64,000 bases of DNA from Thiosocius sp963736445 (GTDB lineage Bacteria > Pseudomonadota > Gammaproteobacteria > Chromatiales > Chromatiaceae): NCBI GenBank assembly GCA_963736445.1, contig CAVTOY010000014.1, forward strand, positions 124,001 through 188,000. The letters are read 5' to 3'. Position numbers and translations under genes: made by a program. Within the stretch, counting starts at the first letter, position 1, and each line of letters begins with the position of its first letter. The notes beneath the pieces were generated by a model. That model worked only from the letters and a program-made list of their open reading frames with translations. It did no database searches and was not told where the DNA came from. Of this stretch, positions 1-8,286 are shown piece by piece.

Positions 1-447
1 GCGCAACAGATCGGCCTCGCGCACCACAGCCTGCTTGACACGTTTCTTCAGCAGGCGGCTGGCCTCGTCATAGGCGAACAGATCAGTCGGATCGGCCATG
101 CCGAGCAACACCTCGTGCTCGCGATTCTCCAGCACGGCCATGCGGTAGCGGCGGGCCACGGTCTCCGGTAGCAGGCGTACCACCTGGCTGTCGACCCTGA
201 GATTGGCCACATCGACGAACTTGATCTGCAGCTGCTGCGACAGGAACTCCAACAGGCGCATCTCATCGATTACACCCATATCGACCAGGGTGTAACCCAA
301 CTTCTGCCCGGTCTTCTTCTGCTCGGACAGCGCACTCATCAGCTGCGCCTCTGTGATGACGCCATTGCTGACCAGCAAATCACCGATACGAATCTTACGC
401 TGCGGCGCCTGCGCGGCCGCCTTGGTATCGGCACTCAAATCAGCCAT
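1..447 (-). CDS. mshE: MshE pilus assembly ATPase, N-terminal part (cut by window edge)
   Basis: This is the N-terminal 149 residues of a GspE/PilB-type secretion ATPase; the rest lies beyond the left edge. The translated start, MADLSADTKAAAQ, is followed by two tandem MshEN-type repeats. The first runs from about residue 19 (RIGDLLVSNGVITEAQL) and the second from about 48 (KLGYTLVDMGVIDEMRLL). In Vibrio MshE this domain binds cyclic di-GMP and tunes pilus extension, so the same control is inferred here. The ATG at 447 overlaps the mshN stop by 8 nt, indicating translational coupling. The catalytic Walker domain is not visible in the window. Confidence 0.88.
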   Translation of the reverse strand, partial: MADLSADTKAAAQAPQRKIRIGDLLVSNGVITEAQLMSALSEQKKTGQKLGYTLVDMGVIDEMRLLEFLSQQLQIKFVDVANLRVDSQVVRLLPETVARRYRMAVLENREHEVLLGMADPTDLFAYDEASRLLKKRVKQAVVREADLLR

Positions 448-1600
448 CGGGCGCCCCCAACTCAACGATCCGCTGCCGCGCATAGGCCGCAGCGGGCACC
501 GGCAGGCCACCCAGCACCAGCGCCCGCCGATAGGCGTCTGGCGCCTCGGCATCACCCAGGGCGTCGAGGCTGATCGCCAGTCCAACCCAGGCCGGCCCGG
601 CGCTCGGCGTGAAGGCCAACAACGTGCGATAGTTTTCCACCGCCGCTTCATAGCGGCCCTGTTGCTGATACATAGCGCCCAGCATCTGGCGCAACTGCAC
701 GGCATCGCGGCCCGTCACCGGTGACCTCTCGAGTAGTCGGATCGCGGCCGCGGTATCCCCGTTCTGCGCGAGAAGACGCGCCTTGATGATCACGAACTTC
801 AGATGTCGGGGATGATGCATGAGTCCCTGGTCGAGCTGCGCGATCGCCGCGGCACGCCGGTTGCCGCGCAGCATCAAGCCAATCAGCAACTCGCGCGCGG
901 CCAAGTCGTTGCTCGCACGTTGCAGATGCTGCTGCAACAGTGTCTCCGCCTCGGCCAGATCGCCGCGCGCAATCGCCATGCGCGCGTCGGACAACGGCTC
1001 CACTACCGCGGTCTTGGCGATCTTGATCTCCCCGATGGCCGAACTCCGCGCACTCGTCGCCGGGGTATCCGCAGCCTGCGGAAGGACAGTATTGCGCAGT
1101 GGCAGGTAGGGCTCGGAAGGCATTGTGTCGTTGTCGGCCACGGGGCCAGCAGCGGTGGCCGAAGTCTGATCCTGAGCGATCGGCAAGACCTCTGCATTGG
1201 TCGGTGCCGGCGCCCTCGTCGCCTCCGCGGCGGCACTGGGATTCGCCTCGTCGGCCGTCCGCAGCACCTCCGCCGACCGGCTGGCCGATGTGTTCAGTGA
1301 CGGTGTCAGATCCACTGCGGCGACAGGCGGCTGTACCTCGGCCGTCGGGGGCAATTCGATGACCGTCGCCGTCGGCACATCACTGACGTTGTCCACGGCA
1401 AGAAAGCGCCAGGCCCAGGCCATCACGGCAGCGCCGACCAGGGTCCAAATCACGAGTTGGCGCCAGTCAGGCCGTCGCTGGAACAGCGATTCCTCGTCCG
1501 GGTCGACGACCGCCGGTGCTTCGGCACGCCGCACCGGGTGGTGCACCGCTGCCGGCGCGCGCGCGTCCAGGTCCTGCAACAGCTGATTCAGCAGACTCAT
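440..1600 (-). CDS. mshN: MshN-like TPR protein of the MSHA pilus
   Basis: A 386-residue bitopic membrane protein. It opens with MSLLNQLLQDLDARAP, the usual start of MshN proteins. One membrane helix lies near residues 49-67, followed by a long Pro/Ala/Thr-rich periplasmic linker. From about residue 200 there are several tetratricopeptide-like helical repeats, which are predicted protein-protein interaction surfaces. It lies between the secretin-associated ATPase gene and mshE, the same order as in Vibrio. Its ATG at 1600 overlaps the mshM stop by one base, so it belongs to the same leftward operon. The precise role of MshN in pilus assembly is poorly defined. Confidence 0.85.
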   Translation of the reverse strand: MSLLNQLLQDLDARAPAAVHHPVRRAEAPAVVDPDEESLFQRRPDWRQLVIWTLVGAAVMAWAWRFLAVDNVSDVPTATVIELPPTAEVQPPVAAVDLTPSLNTSASRSAEVLRTADEANPSAAAEATRAPAPTNAEVLPIAQDQTSATAAGPVADNDTMPSEPYLPLRNTVLPQAADTPATSARSSAIGEIKIAKTAVVEPLSDARMAIARGDLAEAETLLQQHLQRASNDLAARELLIGLMLRGNRRAAAIAQLDQGLMHHPRHLKFVIIKARLLAQNGDTAAAIRLLERSPVTGRDAVQLRQMLGAMYQQQGRYEAAVENYRTLLAFTPSAGPAWVGLAISLDALGDAEAPDAYRRALVLGGLPVPAAAYARQRIVELGAPDG

Positions 1601-2523
1601 CAGCCCATACCCAGCAGGGCATAGGCGCCGAACGCCGCGGCCCCAGCGGACAACGCGCCGCCGAGCGCCATGGAGACAAATTTCAGGCAGATCGGTGCGC
1701 GCCGCCGCAGGGACTCCGTGTCCTCAATAGCACGTCGCACATGACGTCGGGTGATCTGGGCCCGGCCCTCGCCATAGGCGGCGAGCAAACATTTGTGCGC
1801 AACGATGTTGACCAGACGAGGCACGCCCTGGCAGACGCGGGATATCTCACGCACCAGCGGCGGCGGGAACAGCCGTGGTCCCTGATAGCCGGCGATGGCC
1901 AGACGGTGACTCAGATAGCCTGCGATCGCTGGGATGTCCATCGGCGCCAGGACATAAGAAAAGGTAATTCGCTGCCGCAACTGGCGCACCGACGGCCTGC
2001 CGAGGTGCAGATCCAGCTCCGGCTGACCGAACAGCACCACCTGCAGCAGCTTACTCTTCTCGGTCTCCAGGTTGGTCAGCAGGCGCACGGCCTCGAGGCA
2101 GTCCTCGGGTAATGCCTGGGCCTCGTCGATGATCAACACCACCTTGCGCCCGGCCGCTTTCTCTTCGACCAGACGATCGTTGATCATCTGCATCACCCTG
2201 TGCTGTCCCATATTGCGGTGATAGCTGATGCCCAGCTCATCGGCTAGCGCGTAGCGCAGCGCCGTCGCCTTCAGTGCCGGGTTCGGGATGTAGGCAGTAA
2301 CCAAGCTCGCATCGTCAGACAGTTCGCGCAGCAGCTTGCGGCATAACAAGGTCTTTCCGGTGCCGACCTCGCCGGTCAGCTTGATAAAGCCCTCGCCCAT
2401 CTGCAGCGCAACCAGCAGGGTATTCAAGGCCTCCTGGTGCGACGGGTTATTGTAATAAAAGGCGGTATCCGGGGTCAGGCTGAATGGTGCCTCGTGCAGG
2501 CCAAAGAAATCCAGGTACATCAT
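1600..2523 (-). CDS. mshM: MshM, ExeA/GspA-type AAA ATPase
   Basis: A 307-residue AAA ATPase of the ExeA/GspA family, which helps secretins assemble and insert through the peptidoglycan. It starts MMYLDFFGLHEAPFSLTPD, the family hallmark. Walker A is GEVGTGKT at residues 51-58 and Walker B is VVLIIDEAQ near residues 128-136. A hydrophobic Ala/Gly-rich segment near the C-terminus (about 284-305) is a likely membrane anchor. Two adjacent ATGs (2523, 2520) are possible. The first overlaps the mshL stop in an ATGA arrangement, so translation is probably coupled to the secretin. Confidence 0.9.
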   Translation of the reverse strand: MMYLDFFGLHEAPFSLTPDTAFYYNNPSHQEALNTLLVALQMGEGFIKLTGEVGTGKTLLCRKLLRELSDDASLVTAYIPNPALKATALRYALADELGISYHRNMGQHRVMQMINDRLVEEKAAGRKVVLIIDEAQALPEDCLEAVRLLTNLETEKSKLLQVVLFGQPELDLHLGRPSVRQLRQRITFSYVLAPMDIPAIAGYLSHRLAIAGYQGPRLFPPPLVREISRVCQGVPRLVNIVAHKCLLAAYGEGRAQITRRHVRRAIEDTESLRRRAPICLKFVSMALGGALSAGAAAFGAYALLGMG

Positions 2524-4265
2524 TGGGTCTCGCCCTCGGTACCGAAGATCTCGGGATGTCCACCGACATGGAAACCTCGATCGAGCCGATCGAGATCGTC
2601 CGACGCACGCTGTAGGGTCTCACCCCAGGCCGCCGGGGTGTCCACCACCAGCGGCTTCAGCAGGATCACCAGCTCACTCTTGCGCGACTCCTGCTTGGTC
2701 TGACGGAACGCCGCGCCAAGGAACGGGATATCGCCCAGCACCGGCGGCGCCGCCAGCCCCTCGGCCGTTCGCTCCTGCATCAGACCGCCGATCACGACGA
2801 TCTGACCGCTGGTCGCATAGATAATGCTGTCGGATTCCCGCACCCGTGATTGTGCCAACGGCAGCGACTGCACCCGGCCGTCGACCACGAAGTTCTTGGT
2901 CTGATCGAGCACCTCGCTGACCGAGGGATGGACATGCAGGGTCACGCCACCGCGGTTGTCGATCTGCGGCGTCACGTCCAACGCGATGCCGGAGAAGAAG
3001 GGTGTCAGCGTGATATCCGATGCGGTGCTCGTCTCCGCGCTGCTGGTCACCGGTGTGGTCGATATATCCGTGACAAAGAACTCGTCCTGGCCGACCTTGA
3101 TCACTGCCTTCTGGTTATTGACCGTGGCGACACGCGGGCTGGACAGCACCTGCACATTGCCCTGGGTCTTCAAGAGTTCGATGAACGCAGTAAAGCTGCC
3201 GGTATTTATCGCCAGTGAGAAGACGCCGCCAAAGGCCTGTGCGGCCGTGCCGTCGATCTCCTGAGGGTTCTGCGGATCGAGGTTGCCCTGGTTGCCGGCG
3301 ATCCCGCTGTTGCCCAGGCCGGCCAGGTCTGCGTCGAATACGCTGCCGCCCCCGGTCTGGCCGAATTTGAAGGTATCGCCGTTGATCGTGACGAGTTTGC
3401 TCCAGTTTATGCCGGCCTGATAACCGTCGGCCAACTGGACCTCGATAATCTTCGCCTCGAGAATGACCTGTCGCTGCAGCGTGCCCTGGGTGGTACGCAA
3501 GAAGAGCTCGACCTCGCGCAGCTCGTTCGGCATCGCCCGCACGACCACCACGCCAGACTGCGGCGACACCACGATGGAACGCCCCCCCTGATCACCGATC
3601 AACAATTTAAGGGCCGACGTCAGTTCCTCCCAGAAGTCGGTACTGGTCTCGGTGACCACCTTGGACGCCGGCTCGTTTTCGTCAGTGGATCCGTACCCAG
3701 AGCCGTCAGCGCCCGAAGAACCGGAACTGCCGCTCTGCGTAACCTGCCCGGTACTAACCCGCATCTCCGAGTTGCCGCTGCGCTTTATCTTCAGATAGTT
3801 GATCTGATAGATGCGCGACTCGAGGCGCACCGGCAGCACGTTGAAACCGCTGCCGGTACGTCCGTATTCATACCCGTAGACGTCGCGCATCACCTGCATG
3901 ACCTCCGGGATGGTGACATTCTTGAGCACCAGCGAGATCTCGCCCTCGACCTGCGGGTGCACCACCATGTTGTAGCTCGTACCCTCAACCAGGCTCATGA
4001 AGAAATCACGCGCCGGGATGCCACTGACGTTGACGTCAAAGCGTCGCTCGGCTCTGGCTGGATCGTCACCGCCCAATTGGATATTCATTGCCGGCATCAA
4101 CGAGGTGGACACCTCGGGCGGAGGCGTAGCCGGCCGCGTGCGTGCGTCATCAATCCCCTCGGCGAATACCTCCTGCATCGACTCCATGGCGGTGCGCTCC
4201 ACCGGCGCACGGGTCTCGCAGCCGGCAGATGCCAGCAGCACCACGACGATAAGCAGCCCCCTCAT
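2520..4265 (-). CDS. mshL: MshL outer-membrane secretin (lipoprotein)
   Basis: A 581-residue secretin, the outer-membrane ring through which the pilus passes. The first 16 residues are a lipoprotein signal ending in LASAGC, with Cys16 the lipidated residue. STN/secretin-N domains fill roughly residues 70-290, with a Ser/Gly-rich loop around 180-200. The C-terminal secretin domain contains VILEAKIIEVQL near 265 and the signature GDIPFLGAAFR near 530. Length fits the MshL/PilQ family. It overlaps mshK upstream and mshM downstream by ATGA junctions. Confidence 0.93.
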   Translation of the reverse strand: MRGLLIVVVLLASAGCETRAPVERTAMESMQEVFAEGIDDARTRPATPPPEVSTSLMPAMNIQLGGDDPARAERRFDVNVSGIPARDFFMSLVEGTSYNMVVHPQVEGEISLVLKNVTIPEVMQVMRDVYGYEYGRTGSGFNVLPVRLESRIYQINYLKIKRSGNSEMRVSTGQVTQSGSSGSSGADGSGYGSTDENEPASKVVTETSTDFWEELTSALKLLIGDQGGRSIVVSPQSGVVVVRAMPNELREVELFLRTTQGTLQRQVILEAKIIEVQLADGYQAGINWSKLVTINGDTFKFGQTGGGSVFDADLAGLGNSGIAGNQGNLDPQNPQEIDGTAAQAFGGVFSLAINTGSFTAFIELLKTQGNVQVLSSPRVATVNNQKAVIKVGQDEFFVTDISTTPVTSSAETSTASDITLTPFFSGIALDVTPQIDNRGGVTLHVHPSVSEVLDQTKNFVVDGRVQSLPLAQSRVRESDSIIYATSGQIVVIGGLMQERTAEGLAAPPVLGDIPFLGAAFRQTKQESRKSELVILLKPLVVDTPAAWGETLQRASDDLDRLDRGFHVGGHPEIFGTEGETQ

Positions 4266-4645
4266 TGCCGTCCTCCAGGCGACTTGGTCGGCGCCTTTAC
4301 CGGCGGCAGCAGCGAGGCCAGTTCCAAGGTCTGCCCATCGATGCTGAGCACCACCTTATGGCTGTCGATCTCGATGACGCGTGCGCCTGAGACCTCGTCA
4401 CCAACAATGACGCGTTGGCCGCTGATCATCGCACTGCGCTGTCCGGCAACACTGAAGGTGCCCTGCAGCTTTAGACCGTCGATCGATGGCCCAGCCGATG
4501 GCGTACCCTTTGAGTCGGCGGGGCGCCAGCCCTGTGGCCGAGTCGGATCCGACAATAGAGAAACCGGCTCGGCGGCGATCTGTCCCACGCTCAGCATAGA
4601 GATCACCAAAATCAGGCCACTGACCGAAAATCGTTGCCTAGACAC
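4262..4645 (-). CDS. mshK: MshK-like periplasmic pilus biogenesis protein
   Basis: A 127-residue exported protein with an N-terminal signal sequence (about residues 1-25, ending near VGQIAAEP). The body contains LLSDPTRPQGWRP, the DPTRP motif typical of MshK and of PilP/GspC-like periplasmic linkers. A small beta-rich domain follows (LQGTFSVAGQRSAMISGQRV). Such proteins connect the inner-membrane platform to the secretin, a role inferred here from position and motif. It overlaps mshJ by 8 nt and mshL by 4 nt. The family is poorly conserved, so the name rests mostly on gene order. Confidence 0.8.
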   Translation of the reverse strand: MSRQRFSVSGLILVISMLSVGQIAAEPVSLLSDPTRPQGWRPADSKGTPSAGPSIDGLKLQGTFSVAGQRSAMISGQRVIVGDEVSGARVIEIDSHKVVLSIDGQTLELASLLPPVKAPTKSPGGRQ

Positions 4646-5303
4646 CGATCCAATCCTCCGACAGGCTCAAGGTATGCAGCCGCAGACGCACCAGGCTACG
4701 TGGATAGTCTTCCACCTCATAGCTGACGCTGTCCCAGAAGAAGCGCCAGGGCAGCGCCTCAAGGGCCTGCAGATAGCGCAGCGTCGCCATGTAGTCGCCG
4801 GCGAACTCGATGGAAAAATCGTGTCGATGCAGCGCAGCCGCCAACAGATCCGCGCTTTGCAGCGTGCCGTCGGCATCGAGCAGCGGCTTAGCATCGAGGG
4901 TCTGCAGGCGAATCAGCGTTAGCTTCGGCTCCTGCAGCAGCAGCTCTTCGACGAAGCGCGCCATGTCTTGCGGTGAAATCAGATCGCTGGTGACGGCCTC
5001 GAGACGCAGGCGCAGTGCCTCGACATTGGACCGCGTGTGCATAACATCCGCGCGCAGTGGTTTATTCGGGTCATCCTGTGCGCTGTTCGCCAGCGCGTTG
5101 AGCTCGCCGCTCAGCCGCGCGATGGCCGCGTTGTCCTCGGCCGACGCGTTCTGCATCTGCTCCATCTGCTGATACTGACGGTCCAGTATCACCAGATCAG
5201 CGAGCTGGTAGGAAACGGCGAATATCGCGATCAACACCAGCATCCGCTCGCGCGTGCTCAGCTCGGCAAACTTTTCAAGCAGCTCTTGCCATCTAGCCAG
5301 CAT
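4638..5303 (-). CDS. mshJ: MshJ, PilO-like inner-membrane protein
   Basis: A 221-residue bitopic protein resembling PilO/GspM. A short cytoplasmic stretch beginning MLARWQELLEKFAELSTRER leads into one membrane helix (about 21-38), then a coiled coil (about 45-100) and a ferredoxin-like periplasmic domain. I place the start at ATG 5303, which gives 11 nt of overlap with the preceding gene. The open frame continues further upstream, but that extension is Arg/Ser-rich and lies inside mshI2 in another frame. With the PilN-like and PilM-like proteins upstream it should form the inner-membrane alignment complex. Confidence 0.85.
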   Translation of the reverse strand: MLARWQELLEKFAELSTRERMLVLIAIFAVSYQLADLVILDRQYQQMEQMQNASAEDNAAIARLSGELNALANSAQDDPNKPLRADVMHTRSNVEALRLRLEAVTSDLISPQDMARFVEELLLQEPKLTLIRLQTLDAKPLLDADGTLQSADLLAAALHRHDFSIEFAGDYMATLRYLQALEALPWRFFWDSVSYEVEDYPRSLVRLRLHTLSLSEDWIGV

Positions 5304-5922
5304 CGCCGACCTCCTCTGCCTTTGCGCTGCGCAGCTCGAAGTCCACCACGGCGCCCGGCGACTCTTCCTGGCGTTCAAAGGTCACGTTTCGAAAGGTTCG
5401 ACCGGAGAATGCCTCTTCGGCCGCCAATGTCTGCAACAGACGCGGGATCAGCGCAGGCTCGGTGGTCTGTCCTCTCAGGAACATCTCGGTACCGCCGGCC
5501 GAAAGACCAACCGTGTTGAACCAGAGTCCGTCGAGGGTATTTCGCGCGAGGCCTCCGAAGAACGGCGAAAAGCCGCTCGGCGCGCCCGCGGTGTGCCGTG
5601 TGATTGCCGTCAGATTGGCGTCAAGTTGCCTCTGCAGCGCGCGCAGATTTGCGAGCTCCGCCTCGAGGAAGGGATCGATCTTCGGCTTGTGCAGGCTCGC
5701 TCGGAACTTCGCCAGCTCCGCTTCATGGCGTCGCAACGTGTCTGCGACCGCGGTACGCTCTTCGCTCAGGCCGGAGAGATAGACCTCGCCGACGATGGCC
5801 AGCACGCCGACGATCAGCAGGGCCCCGATGCCCGCATAGAGCATCAGCCTCGCGCCGTCGCTCGCACTGGCTGCCGCCGCGTAACCGCGGTACAGGTTGA
5901 TTTGTTGCACTACGCTGCCCAC
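5293..5922 (-). CDS. PilN-like MSHA biogenesis protein (MshI2)
   Basis: A 209-residue PilN-family protein. The start, MGSVVQQINLYRG, contains the QINL(Y/L) motif by which PilN binds PilM. A membrane helix follows at about residues 27-49, then a coiled coil (about 52-100) and a small periplasmic alpha/beta domain. It sits between the PilM-like mshI and the PilO-like mshJ, the position called mshI2 in Shewanella-type clusters. It overlaps the mshI stop by 13 nt and mshJ by 11 nt. Confidence 0.85.
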   Translation of the reverse strand: MGSVVQQINLYRGYAAAASASDGARLMLYAGIGALLIVGVLAIVGEVYLSGLSEERTAVADTLRRHEAELAKFRASLHKPKIDPFLEAELANLRALQRQLDANLTAITRHTAGAPSGFSPFFGGLARNTLDGLWFNTVGLSAGGTEMFLRGQTTEPALIPRLLQTLAAEEAFSGRTFRNVTFERQEESPGAVVDFELRSAKAEEVGDAG

Positions 5923-6848
5923 GGCAGTCCTCGCATGGCAGAACCCACGGCGGTGGCACCGCAGCCGAGTGTCTTGAGCTCGACACCCTTGGCCAGGCCG
6001 ATGCCGGCAAAGTCGAAACGGTGGGCCCGCACGGTAAGGAAGCTGTGCGCGGCGTTCTGCAACGCGTCGAACAGGCGATCGTCGCCGACGATGACCGACA
6101 GCTGGTCGGCCGGTCCCAGTGCATACTGGCTCTCGAAGTAGTCCAGCGAGCGCTGCACCTCGAGGGCTAGATTCTCCATCTGTGCGTGCAGCAGCGCCGT
6201 GTCCGCGTCGGCATCGTAGTCCTGCGGTACACGCCGACTCAGATACAGCTCCGGACCATCGACAATCTCGATCACGGTCTGACCGGAGTGCATATGCAAA
6301 TAGGCGCGCGGGCGACCCGGCCGGTCCAGGTACATCGCCAGGTTACGGATCGCCATCTCGACGATATCAATCGCCTCGACGGTGAGCCCGACCTGATCCA
6401 GGAGACCGCCGAGCTGCTCCACCTCGTCCTGCCTGGCGACCACGACATAGACCAGCTCCGGCGACCCTGGCCGCCGACTGGGCGGCAGCTTCAAGACGTC
6501 GATCACGGCCTCCTCGACCGGAAAGTCGATCAAGTCCCTGACCCGCCAGCGCATGGCCTCACGCAGCTCCTCGGTCGCCAGTTCCGGGGCCTCGAGCTGA
6601 ACGAGTGAATAGGCCGTATGCGGCAGGGTCGCGACGACCGGCAAGCCGCGCACGCCCAGCTCCCGGACGGCCCGTTTGACGGCCGCTGCCCGATCCTCGG
6701 CCGGGTCGAATGCACACCAGCGAGAGCCGGCCACCAGCGGTCGATCGGCGCTGCTACGGTCGATAACGGCCATGGCCACGCCGTCCTCGTACATCTCGAG
6801 ACCGAGAACACGTGACGATGCCGCTCTGTTTGTTAGCCAGCTGAGCAA
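5910..6848 (-). CDS. mshI: MshI, PilM-like cytoplasmic protein
   Basis: An actin-fold PilM/MshI-type protein that should form the cytoplasmic ring of the pilus machine and bind the PilN-like partner. Visible features include VLGLEMYEDGVAMAVIDR near the N-terminus and a later segment VIVGDDRLFDAL typical of the second subdomain. I prefer a TTG start at 6848 (about 312 aa), because GGAGGGG precedes it at good spacing. The alternative ATG at 6881 adds 11 residues but has no visible ribosome site. This is the first gene of the leftward msh operon; no clear sigma-70 promoter was found just upstream. Confidence 0.85.
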   Translation of the reverse strand: MLSWLTNRAASSRVLGLEMYEDGVAMAVIDRSSADRPLVAGSRWCAFDPAEDRAAAVKRAVRELGVRGLPVVATLPHTAYSLVQLEAPELATEELREAMRWRVRDLIDFPVEEAVIDVLKLPPSRRPGSPELVYVVVARQDEVEQLGGLLDQVGLTVEAIDIVEMAIRNLAMYLDRPGRPRAYLHMHSGQTVIEIVDGPELYLSRRVPQDYDADADTALLHAQMENLALEVQRSLDYFESQYALGPADQLSVIVGDDRLFDALQNAAHSFLTVRAHRFDFAGIGLAKGVELKTLGCGATAVGSAMRGLPWAA

Positions 6849-6952
6849 GAATTTCCCCTCCAGGCGAAGGGCCCGAGTCATGGACCGTCAACGCTTGGTA
6901 GCGGCGGACAAGCCGGCGGCTTAAGGAAAAAGTTTCACCCAAAGATGGGGAC

Positions 6953-6967
6953 TGGCACACGCCTTGC
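6953..6967 (+). promoter_or_regulatory. Sigma-54-type promoter motif, rightward
   Basis: TGGCAC, five bases, then TTGC gives the GG-N10-GC spacing demanded by sigma-54 (RpoN) promoters. GG is at 6954-6955 and GC at 6966-6967. It points rightward, away from msh and into the 3' end of the leftward hypothetical gene at 6980-7336. The match is strong but a single site could be chance, and no activator-binding sites were identified. Confidence 0.4.
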
Positions 6968-6979
6968 CCGGCGTTCGAT

Positions 6980-7336
6980 CTACATCAGCGGGTAGGCCGT
7001 TTCCTGCTCCAGGCCGAGCATCTGGCTACCCATCTGTAGCGCCTGATCGGTAAATTCTTCCAGCCGTGCCCAGCGGGCGTCGACATCCATTACCTGGTCC
7101 ATCGCACTGTTGATCACGCGCAGCGCATGACTACCCTGAGACCGTTCACCCGGGGGCAGGTGTTCAGAGACTACGAACAGCCGCGGCTGCGCCTCGCCCT
7201 CTTTGACGAACGCAGCAACGAAGCGATAATCGTGAGCGTCTCCGCTCTCGATCTCACCCAGCACGGTGACGGCGAAATCACCGCACTGGAATCGCCGCTG
7301 GGGAATCGCTGTCTGAATTTTTGGGAAAGCGCTCAT
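6980..7336 (-). CDS. Conserved-looking hypothetical protein
   Basis: A 118-residue soluble protein beginning MSAFPKIQTAIPQRRFQCGD. I do not recognise the family. It has no signal peptide or membrane helix; the N-terminal half is beta-rich (FAVTVLGEIESGDAHDYRFVAAFV) and the C-terminal half helical. The open frame extends upstream in poor-quality sequence, so I place the start at ATG 7336. That ATG overlaps the stop of a small upstream ORF in an ATGA, suggesting coupled translation. There is no obvious ribosome site of its own. It may be regulated separately from msh. Confidence 0.65.
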   Translation of the reverse strand: MSAFPKIQTAIPQRRFQCGDFAVTVLGEIESGDAHDYRFVAAFVKEGEAQPRLFVVSEHLPPGERSQGSHALRVINSAMDQVMDVDARWARLEEFTDQALQMGSQMLGLEQETAYPLM

Positions 7337-7440
7337 CGGCCGATAGCGCGCACGGTGACCTTCCCGTGGACGTCGTGGCTGTGGTGGAAGCAGATGCCGC
7401 CGATGCCCATCTTCTGTACGACGATACGAGGGAGAAACAT
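7333..7440 (-). CDS. Possible small protein (35 aa) coupled to the gene at 6980-7336
   Basis: A short ORF beginning MFLPRIVVQKMGIGGICFHH and ending at a TGA that overlaps the next gene's ATG (ATGA). Nearly all of its last 25 codons end in G or C, as in real genes of this genome, which argues that it is translated. An in-frame ATG at 7461 is possible, but the codons there are AT-ending. A TATGAT-like -10 element lies just upstream, so the message may have a very short leader. It is His-rich near the end (FHHSHDVHGK). No family recognised. Confidence 0.42.
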   Translation of the reverse strand: MFLPRIVVQKMGIGGICFHHSHDVHGKVTVRAIGR

Positions 7441-7487
7441 TGACCCAACGAGAGTTATCATAGCGCGCATTACTGAGGTGAAATGAC

Positions 7488-7955
7488 GTGCCCGAGAGAT
7501 TAAGCAAGCTGAATGCAGGGTGCAAAGCCAGCATCTTCCTGGTCGCCGCGCTGCTTTACGCTGCAGGTGTGACAGCAGCACCGCCGTACCCCCGTCCGAT
7601 CGACCTGCGGGCCTGTATCGCCAGCGCGCAGAGCGGTGCTGCGCTGGCTGCCTGTGAGGCTCAGGCGCAGGCGGGCCTCAAGCAACGCATCCAGGAGCTG
7701 GCGACGGCGATACGCCAGCGCCTCGATGCCAAGCAGCGCCTGATATTCGAACGCAACATCAGCGCGTGGCAGGCGTTCTTCGATAGCGAAGTCGCGTTAC
7801 TGGAACTCAGCCTTGGACTGCGTCCGGACCGGCTGGGACGGAAACTCGAACCCGGTGCGATCACACGGCTGTATGAACAGCGAGAGCAACAGCTGCGTGA
7901 GCATGTGCATAACCTGTCGCTCGCCAGGCCGGCGGGCAGTGAAAACATGCGCTAA
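7488..7955 (+). CDS. Secreted LprI/DUF1311-like protein
   Basis: A 155-residue exported protein. A GTG start at 7488 is favoured because GAGGTGA lies 7 nt upstream. The signal peptide covers about residues 1-31 and ends ...AAGVTAAPP. The mature part has two cysteines (about 40 and 53) followed by charged helices, including QRLDAKQRLIFERNISAWQAFFDSE. This resembles the LprI N-terminal (DUF1311) layout, in which small periplasmic proteins may inhibit lysozyme. The family call is by pattern only. It is divergent from the small ORF at 7333-7440. Confidence 0.6.
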   Translation: MPERLSKLNAGCKASIFLVAALLYAAGVTAAPPYPRPIDLRACIASAQSGAALAACEAQAQAGLKQRIQELATAIRQRLDAKQRLIFERNISAWQAFFDSEVALLELSLGLRPDRLGRKLEPGAITRLYEQREQQLREHVHNLSLARPAGSENMR

Positions 7956-8023
7956 CTGGCCTAGCAGCCTGTCGGACATGAGCTAAACTGGATGGCCTCT
8001 CAACACCAGGAATCGACGCCGCC

Positions 8024-8260
8024 ATGCCCTATTTCGTCTACTACGTCACGCAGCATGCAGACAACAGCAAGAAACTGCTCGAGCATCTCGACACCTTCGA
8101 CAATTTCAAGGCCGCGCGCAGTATGGCGCGTGAACAACGCGCCGCATTGAAGGCCGAAGGCAGTGACCGCGACTGCCGATTGATCTTCGCCAAGAATCAG
8201 GTCGAGGCGGAAAAGCTCCTCAGCGCGCCGCGCGAAGAGCGCGTGATCGGCGAGGATTGA
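8024..8260 (+). CDS. Small conserved hypothetical protein
   Basis: A 78-residue soluble protein beginning MPYFVYYVTQHADNSKKLLE. It has an N-terminal beta strand, amphipathic helices rich in Lys/Arg/Glu, and the segment SDRDCRLIFAKNQVEAEKLL. The length and the strand-helix layout look like a compact alpha/beta fold. The sequence pattern is reminiscent of short uncharacterised proteins in sulfur-oxidizing gammaproteobacteria, but no function can be assigned. It is transcribed rightward after the LprI-like gene and converges with the thioredoxin-like gene. Confidence 0.7.
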   Translation: MPYFVYYVTQHADNSKKLLEHLDTFDNFKAARSMAREQRAALKAEGSDRDCRLIFAKNQVEAEKLLSAPREERVIGED

Positions 8261-8286
8261 TCGGTCATCGAACGCGGTGCACCCGA

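Noticed and set aside
7965..7980. CCTGTCGGAC shared by 7969, 33128 and 58186
   Set aside because: Only about 10 bases, one copy is inside a coding region, and no dyad or wider similarity is seen.
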